NCBI GenBank assembly: GCA_029883265.1
Contig: JAOUJM010000006.1
Location: 1-51,492 of the forward strand
DNA from: Gammaproteobacteria bacterium
Lineage (GTDB): Bacteria > Pseudomonadota > Gammaproteobacteria > S012-40
Direction: 5' to 3'
DNA: 51,492 nucleotides
Part shown: piece by piece, positions 47,345-51,492 of the stretch
Layout of the letters: every line of letters begins with the position of its first letter
Position numbering within the stretch: the first letter of the stretch is position 1
Notes under the pieces: generated by a model
Database searches by the model: none
What the model saw: only the letters and a program-made list of their open reading frames with translations
Told to the model about the DNA's origin: nothing
Position numbers and translations under genes: made by a program

Positions 47345-48489
47345 GTTTTAATAGCTCTCGTCAATATTCCCCCTGGGTTGATCGTCGCCAATCAAAATCA
47401 ATGATGGGCATAGTACGAGGCTTCCATCTAGACTGGCCTTTGTTCGCGGGATTATTAGTATTATCTGTTGTGGGTTTGTTTATTCTTTATAGTGCCAGCG
47501 GTCAGGATCTCGGCACGATTGGCCGCCAAGTGTTACGCTTGACCATGGCCTTTATGGTCATGTTATTAATCGCACAAATTCCGCCGCATCACTTGGAGTT
47601 CTGGACACCTTGGGTGTTTAGCCTAGGTATCGTTTTATTACTTGCAGTTTTGTTATTTGGTGATGTCGGTAAAGGCGCGCAGCGTTGGCTTGACCTAGGC
47701 CTATTTCGTTTTCAACCATCCGAGTTAATGAAAATCGCTGTGCCGATGATGGTCGCCTGGTATTTATCTGAAAAAGCCATGCCTCCATCATTTTTACGAA
47801 TATTAGTTGCGCTCAGTATTATTGTAGTACCTGTTACACTCATTATGAAACAACCCGATCTTGGCACATCGCTACTAGTGGGCAGTGCGGGTGCGATCGT
47901 ACTACTACTTACTGGCATTAGTTGGTGGTTAATCGGTACCGCTGGAATTTTGATGGCGGCTAGTGCGCCTGTCGCCTGGTTTTATTTGATGCATGATTAT
48001 CAGCGCCAGCGGGTTCTTACATTCTTAAGCCCAGAAAACGATCCACTTGGTTCCGGCTACCACATTATCCAATCAAAAATCGCAATTGGCTCAGGCGGCA
48101 TTTACGGAAAAGGCTGGCTTAATGGCACCCAGTCACAATTAGATTTTTTACCCGAACGTTCAACGGATTTCATTTTTGCAGTTTTCGCTGAAGAATTTGG
48201 GTTGATTGGAATATTATTTTTGCTTTCCATTTTTTCCTATATTGTTATGCGCGGATTACGTATTGCTTATCAAGCACAAGACACATACACGCGGTTATTA
48301 GCGGGCAGTTTGGTTCTAACCTTTTTGGTCTATGTATTCGTTAATATCGGCATGGTCAGCGGCCTTCTGCCTGTCGTTGGTGTACCGCTCCCTCTCGTCA
48401 GTTATGGCGGCACCTCAATGGTGACATTAATGGCAGCCTTTGGAGTATTAATGTCTATTCATACTCATCGTAAACTTTTACCTAGCTAG
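47341..48489 (+). CDS. rodA: Peptidoglycan glycosyltransferase RodA
   Basis: 382 aa SEDS-family polymerase with about ten transmembrane helices. Motifs: GDVGKGAQRWLDLGLFRFQPSELMKIA, IIMKQPDLGTSL-like LIMKQPDLGTSLLVG, QSQLDFLPERSTDFIFAVFAEEFGLIG, and GLLPVVGVPLPLVSYGGTSM near the end. Polymerises lipid II into glycan strands and pairs with PBP2, encoded directly upstream with overlapping codons. Confidence 0.97.
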   Translation: MSFNSSRQYSPWVDRRQSKSMMGIVRGFHLDWPLFAGLLVLSVVGLFILYSASGQDLGTIGRQVLRLTMAFMVMLLIAQIPPHHLEFWTPWVFSLGIVLLLAVLLFGDVGKGAQRWLDLGLFRFQPSELMKIAVPMMVAWYLSEKAMPPSFLRILVALSIIVVPVTLIMKQPDLGTSLLVGSAGAIVLLLTGISWWLIGTAGILMAASAPVAWFYLMHDYQRQRVLTFLSPENDPLGSGYHIIQSKIAIGSGGIYGKGWLNGTQSQLDFLPERSTDFIFAVFAEEFGLIGILFLLSIFSYIVMRGLRIAYQAQDTYTRLLAGSLVLTFLVYVFVNIGMVSGLLPVVGVPLPLVSYGGTSMVTLMAAFGVLMSIHTHRKLLPS

Positions 48490-48501
48490 GACATACCTGT
48501 T

Positions 48502-49521
48502 ATGAATCAATTAATGCTACGTACTCTATTTTTCGCCTGGTTAATTCTATTGACACTGGGCTGCGCCAATACACCCATGGCCGATGGCAAACTATATAAA
48601 CACCCACGCTTAAAACCAATTATTAAGGAATTGGTCGACAATCATGGCTATAGCCTCGGCGAGCTAAAAAATATTTTTGACCAAGTGAAAACCGATAAAG
48701 AAATAATAGCCCGCATGCAACGCCCGGCAGAAGCTTTGCCATGGCACCGTTACCGCAATATTTTCCTCAAGGAAGACCGCATTCAAATGGGTGTCGCTTT
48801 CTGGCAAGAGCATGAAGCCGTTTTAAAACGTGCAGAGAAAGAATACGGTGTCGCACCAGAGATTATTGTCAGCATTATCGGTGTTGAAACTCGTTATGGT
48901 AGCCGTACGGGTGGGTATCGCGTCGTAGATGCGCTAACAACCCTCACTGTCGACTATCCCAAACGCAGCAAGTTTTTTGGTAAAGAATTGCGGGAATTTC
49001 TTGCCATGATGAAACGAGAAAAAATTGATCCACTCAGCATGACCGGCTCATACGCTGGTGCGATAGGATGGCCGCAGTTCATGCCCAGCAGTTATCGGGC
49101 CTATGCAATCGATTTTGACGGTGACGGTAAACGCGACTTAGTACACAGTGTGGACGATGCGATTGGTAGTGTTGCAAATTATTTCAAACGTCATGGCTGG
49201 GAAACTGGCAAATCGGTGACTATGCAAGTGAAAGTGAAGGGCAAAAAGTATCGTCATTTTGTTCAAAAGGGCTTAAAACCCAAAGTGGCGCTACGCGACG
49301 CCGGTCAGTTTGGTGTTGCGATTACCAATATGGATCTAGAGCTTGACCAAAAAGGCGCACTGATTAAACTAGAACAACAAGACGGTCACGAATTCTGGAT
49401 TGGCTTGAATAATTTTTATGTCATAACACGTTATAATCATAGCGCCTTATACGCCATGGCCGTATTTCAGCTAGCCGAAGAAATTCGCAAGTCGCGTGGC
49501 AGCATGGCGAATATTAACTAA
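48502..49521 (+). CDS. mltB: Membrane-bound lytic murein transglycosylase B
   Basis: 339 aa lipoprotein (lipobox LTLGC, Cys21). Cleaves peptidoglycan glycan strands non-hydrolytically. Catalytic Glu129 in IIGVETRYG is present, as is GSYAGAIGWPQFMPSSYRAYAIDFDGDGKRDL. It is the intact counterpart of the Glu-less relative at 3925. Twelve bp after rodA and 15 bp before rlpA, in the standard shape operon order. Confidence 0.95.
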   Translation: MNQLMLRTLFFAWLILLTLGCANTPMADGKLYKHPRLKPIIKELVDNHGYSLGELKNIFDQVKTDKEIIARMQRPAEALPWHRYRNIFLKEDRIQMGVAFWQEHEAVLKRAEKEYGVAPEIIVSIIGVETRYGSRTGGYRVVDALTTLTVDYPKRSKFFGKELREFLAMMKREKIDPLSMTGSYAGAIGWPQFMPSSYRAYAIDFDGDGKRDLVHSVDDAIGSVANYFKRHGWETGKSVTMQVKVKGKKYRHFVQKGLKPKVALRDAGQFGVAITNMDLELDQKGALIKLEQQDGHEFWIGLNNFYVITRYNHSALYAMAVFQLAEEIRKSRGSMANIN

Positions 49522-49536
49522 TGGGATTGTCGACAG

Positions 49537-50118
49537 ATGTTTCATTTTCGTTTGTTAATTTCAATTCTAGGCCTATTTTTTATCAGCGCTTGCACACATA
49601 TCCCTGATGATAGCGGCGCTGATTCCGCACCTAAGCTTTTTCTAGATCCCGAACAAATCGAAGATGCAATTCCAACCATTGAGCCATTGAGTCGTTATGG
49701 CAATCCCTCGTCTTATGAAATCAAAGGTGTGCGTTACCACTTATTGAACAGTAACGAAAACTACCGTGAAGTAGGAAAAGCATCGTGGTATGGCAATAAA
49801 TTTCATGGTCGACTTACCTCGAATCGTGAAATTTATAATATGTATGAAATGACAGCGGCCCACAAAACCTTGCCAATTCCTTGTTATGTTGAAGTCACAA
49901 ATCTAGAAAATGGGCGCAAGGCAATCGTCAGAGTCAATGATCGTGGACCATTTATCGAAGACCGCATTATCGATCTATCTTATGCAGCAGCAACTAAACT
50001 TGGTGTTTTGGATAATGGCACTGCCACAGTACTGGTAAAGCAAATTGGTCCTATTCAAAGCACGACTCAAGATGCAAAACAACAAGCCACTCACAACAGC
50101 ACTATGCAACCTGGTTAA
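49537..50118 (+). CDS. rlpA: RlpA-like septal ring lytic transglycosylase, without SPOR domain
   Basis: 193 aa lipoprotein (SAC, Cys19). The double-psi beta-barrel (about 78-170) has GKASWYGNKFHGRLTSN, MTAAHKTLPIPCYVEVTNLENGRKAIVRVNDRGPF and DLSYAAATKLGVL. The usual NGE in the TANGE segment reads NRE. Pseudomonas and E. coli RlpA carry a C-terminal SPOR domain that targets denuded septal glycans; here the protein ends about 20 residues after the barrel. The typical next gene dacA is absent; a chemotaxis receptor converges with a 4-bp gap. Confidence 0.9.
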   Translation: MFHFRLLISILGLFFISACTHIPDDSGADSAPKLFLDPEQIEDAIPTIEPLSRYGNPSSYEIKGVRYHLLNSNENYREVGKASWYGNKFHGRLTSNREIYNMYEMTAAHKTLPIPCYVEVTNLENGRKAIVRVNDRGPFIEDRIIDLSYAAATKLGVLDNGTATVLVKQIGPIQSTTQDAKQQATHNSTMQPG

Positions 50119-50122
50119 ATCA

Positions 50123-51492
50123 CTATTGCAAGCGAAAGAATGCCATGGCGCGCTGCAAATTTTCAGCATGACCTTTCATTTCTTCTGATGTCGCGGCTAA
50201 CTGTTCAGAAGATGCTGCCGTTTGTTGCGCCACTTTATCAAGCTGTGATACTGCAGAATTCACTTGCTCCACACCTGCCGACTGTTCTTCTGAAGCGTAA
50301 CGAATTTCCTCAACCAAAGATGAGGTCTTTTTCACATTCGGCAACATGACTTCGAATAATTCACCGGCTTTTTCCGCAACAGCCACGCTATTCGCGGCCT
50401 GCTCACTAATTTCTTGCGCCGCTGTTTGGCTGCGCTCTGCAAGCTTACGTACTTCGTCAGCAACCACGGCAAAACCTTTGCCATGCTCGCCTGCGCGCGC
50501 GGCTTCGATTGCTGCATTTAAGGCTAACAAATTCGTTTTATAGGCAATATCTTCGATCAGTGAAATTTTCTCTGAAATCACTTTCATTGCATCAACAGTC
50601 TCGCGAATAGCAACACCGCCTTGATCAGCTTGATCGGCTGTTGTTTGTGCAATGTTATTAGTGTTTTTTGCATTATCTGTATTTAAATTAATCGATGAAC
50701 TCATTTCCTCTAAAGATGCGCTAGTCTCTTCAACACTTGCTGCCTGTTCAGAAGAACCTTGACTCAAAGCGGTAGAGGAAGAACTGACTTGTTCAGCCGC
50801 AGTCGCCACTAAATTTGCGGAGCCTGCCACCTCAGAGGTGATTTCGCGCAAACGATTCACCAAGGTTTGCATGGACTCCATCATGTCACCTAGCTCATCG
50901 TTCGACATGCGTTGCACTTCGACAGTTAGATCGCCTTCAGCTACACTTTGTGCTGCCACAATAGTTTGTTTGATCCCACCAACAATAATCTTTAGTAACA
51001 TAAGTGTCGCACTTATGGCCACAACAATTGAAACCAAGGACACTACAACAATCATTGTTTCCGCACTGTTCACTGTAGACTGCACAGCTTCAACAGCACC
51101 TTCCACTTTACTGTCTCCCACTTCTTCTAACTCACCAATAAATTCTAAAAACTCCTTGGCTGCAACTTTATAGTTTTCTTTATTTTGATACATGGTTTTG
51201 TAGTCAATAATAACTTTTCTGTATCCTTGCTCCACTGGACCGATGAATTTTTTAATATTCTGCGCATAACTCGCACCAGAAAATTCACCTTTAGCATTGG
51301 TACGACGAAATAATTTCACATCAGGCAACTCACTCACGGTAGACTTAAAATCCTTCAAGGCATCACTAAATTCTTTTTCTACTGATTCTGACGCACCACT
51401 TTTCATATAGGTCTCAAATAGAAATGCAACTTTTAAAGTTTCGATTTGAGATTCCATGGCGCCATCAGCTGCGGCCCAACGCTCTTTAAGGC
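50123..51492 (-). CDS. Methyl-accepting chemotaxis protein (N-terminus cut by window edge)
   Basis: At least 456 codons are visible; the frame stays open beyond Met at 51457 to the right edge ([14 protein letters not shown]), so the true start lies outside. A helical ligand-binding region is followed by one transmembrane helix (about [20 protein letters not shown]), a HAMP domain ([22 protein letters not shown]) and the MCP signalling hairpin with the conserved tip [42 protein letters not shown]. Methylation helices are Gln/Glu-rich ([19 protein letters not shown]). The C-terminus lacks a CheR-docking pentapeptide. Ligand unknown. Confidence 0.95.
   Translation of the reverse strand, partial: LKERWAAADGAMESQIETLKVAFLFETYMKSGASESVEKEFSDALKDFKSTVSELPDVKLFRRTNAKGEFSGASYAQNIKKFIGPVEQGYRKVIIDYKTMYQNKENYKVAAKEFLEFIGELEEVGDSKVEGAVEAVQSTVNSAETMIVVVSLVSIVVAISATLMLLKIIVGGIKQTIVAAQSVAEGDLTVEVQRMSNDELGDMMESMQTLVNRLREITSEVAGSANLVATAAEQVSSSSTALSQGSSEQAASVEETSASLEEMSSSINLNTDNAKNTNNIAQTTADQADQGGVAIRETVDAMKVISEKISLIEDIAYKTNLLALNAAIEAARAGEHGKGFAVVADEVRKLAERSQTAAQEISEQAANSVAVAEKAGELFEVMLPNVKKTSSLVEEIRYASEEQSAGVEQVNSAVSQLDKVAQQTAASSEQLAATSEEMKGHAENLQRAMAFFRLQ

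Overview
The window reads as chromosomal DNA of a free-living, low-GC gammaproteobacterium. Support for this is the block zapB-like / zapA / 6S RNA / 5-formyl-THF cyclo-ligase / EVE on the minus strand with ygfB-pepP-ubiH-ubiI diverging on the plus strand. An sspA-sspB pair, the mreBCD-mrdA-rodA-mltB-rlpA shape operon and a DegS/AlgW-type protease agree with it. GatCAB points to a lineage that makes Gln-tRNA and/or Asn-tRNA by transamidation. Two GGDEF proteins, a CheY-like regulator and a methyl-accepting chemotaxis protein suggest a sensing, probably motile cell. I see no insertion sequences, phage genes, CRISPR arrays or tRNAs. I cannot name the genus.

Layout. 1-2525 (minus): a single-domain response regulator translationally coupled to a membrane PAS/GGDEF/EAL protein cut by the window edge. 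2733-7188: a membrane-anchored thioredoxin, a periplasmic cupredoxin, an MltB-like protein that lacks the catalytic Glu, a fructosamine-kinase-family protein and an outer-membrane barrel. 7307-9177 (minus): EVE protein, cyclo-ligase, 6S RNA, ZapA and a ZapB-like coiled coil. 9435-13781 (plus): ygfB, pepP, ubiH, ubiI, followed by a response regulator with an unrecognised output region. 15054-18356: a DUF4197 protein, an SDR, an unknown membrane protein and a spermidine-synthase relative with altered active-site motifs. 18485-22664 (minus): a diguanylate cyclase, an EEP-family hydrolase and a catabolic-type acetolactate synthase. 22811-26251: an unknown 61-aa protein, uppP, cca and a lipoprotein aminopeptidase.

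26259-34754 (minus) is the most distinctive region. It holds a complete alternative complex III operon (actA, actB split into two genes, actC, actD, actE, actF) followed by a terminator and then sspA-sspB. In many gammaproteobacteria the genes just upstream of sspAB are petABC, encoding cytochrome bc1. Here a non-homologous enzyme with the same job, quinol to cytochrome c electron transfer, occupies that slot. A 493-bp upstream region carries an FNR/ANR-like palindrome and a separate Fur-like palindrome.

35248-37682: nif3-like gene diverging from a DegS/AlgW-type protease and a JAMM metallopeptidase. 37683-38411: no intact gene, but one reading frame looks like a decaying gene. 38412-42728 (minus): hslO, gatB, gatA, gatC. 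42856-50118 (plus): mreB, mreC (apparently starting on the rare codon ATT), mreD, mrdA, rodA, mltB and an rlpA with no SPOR domain. A chemotaxis receptor runs off the right edge.
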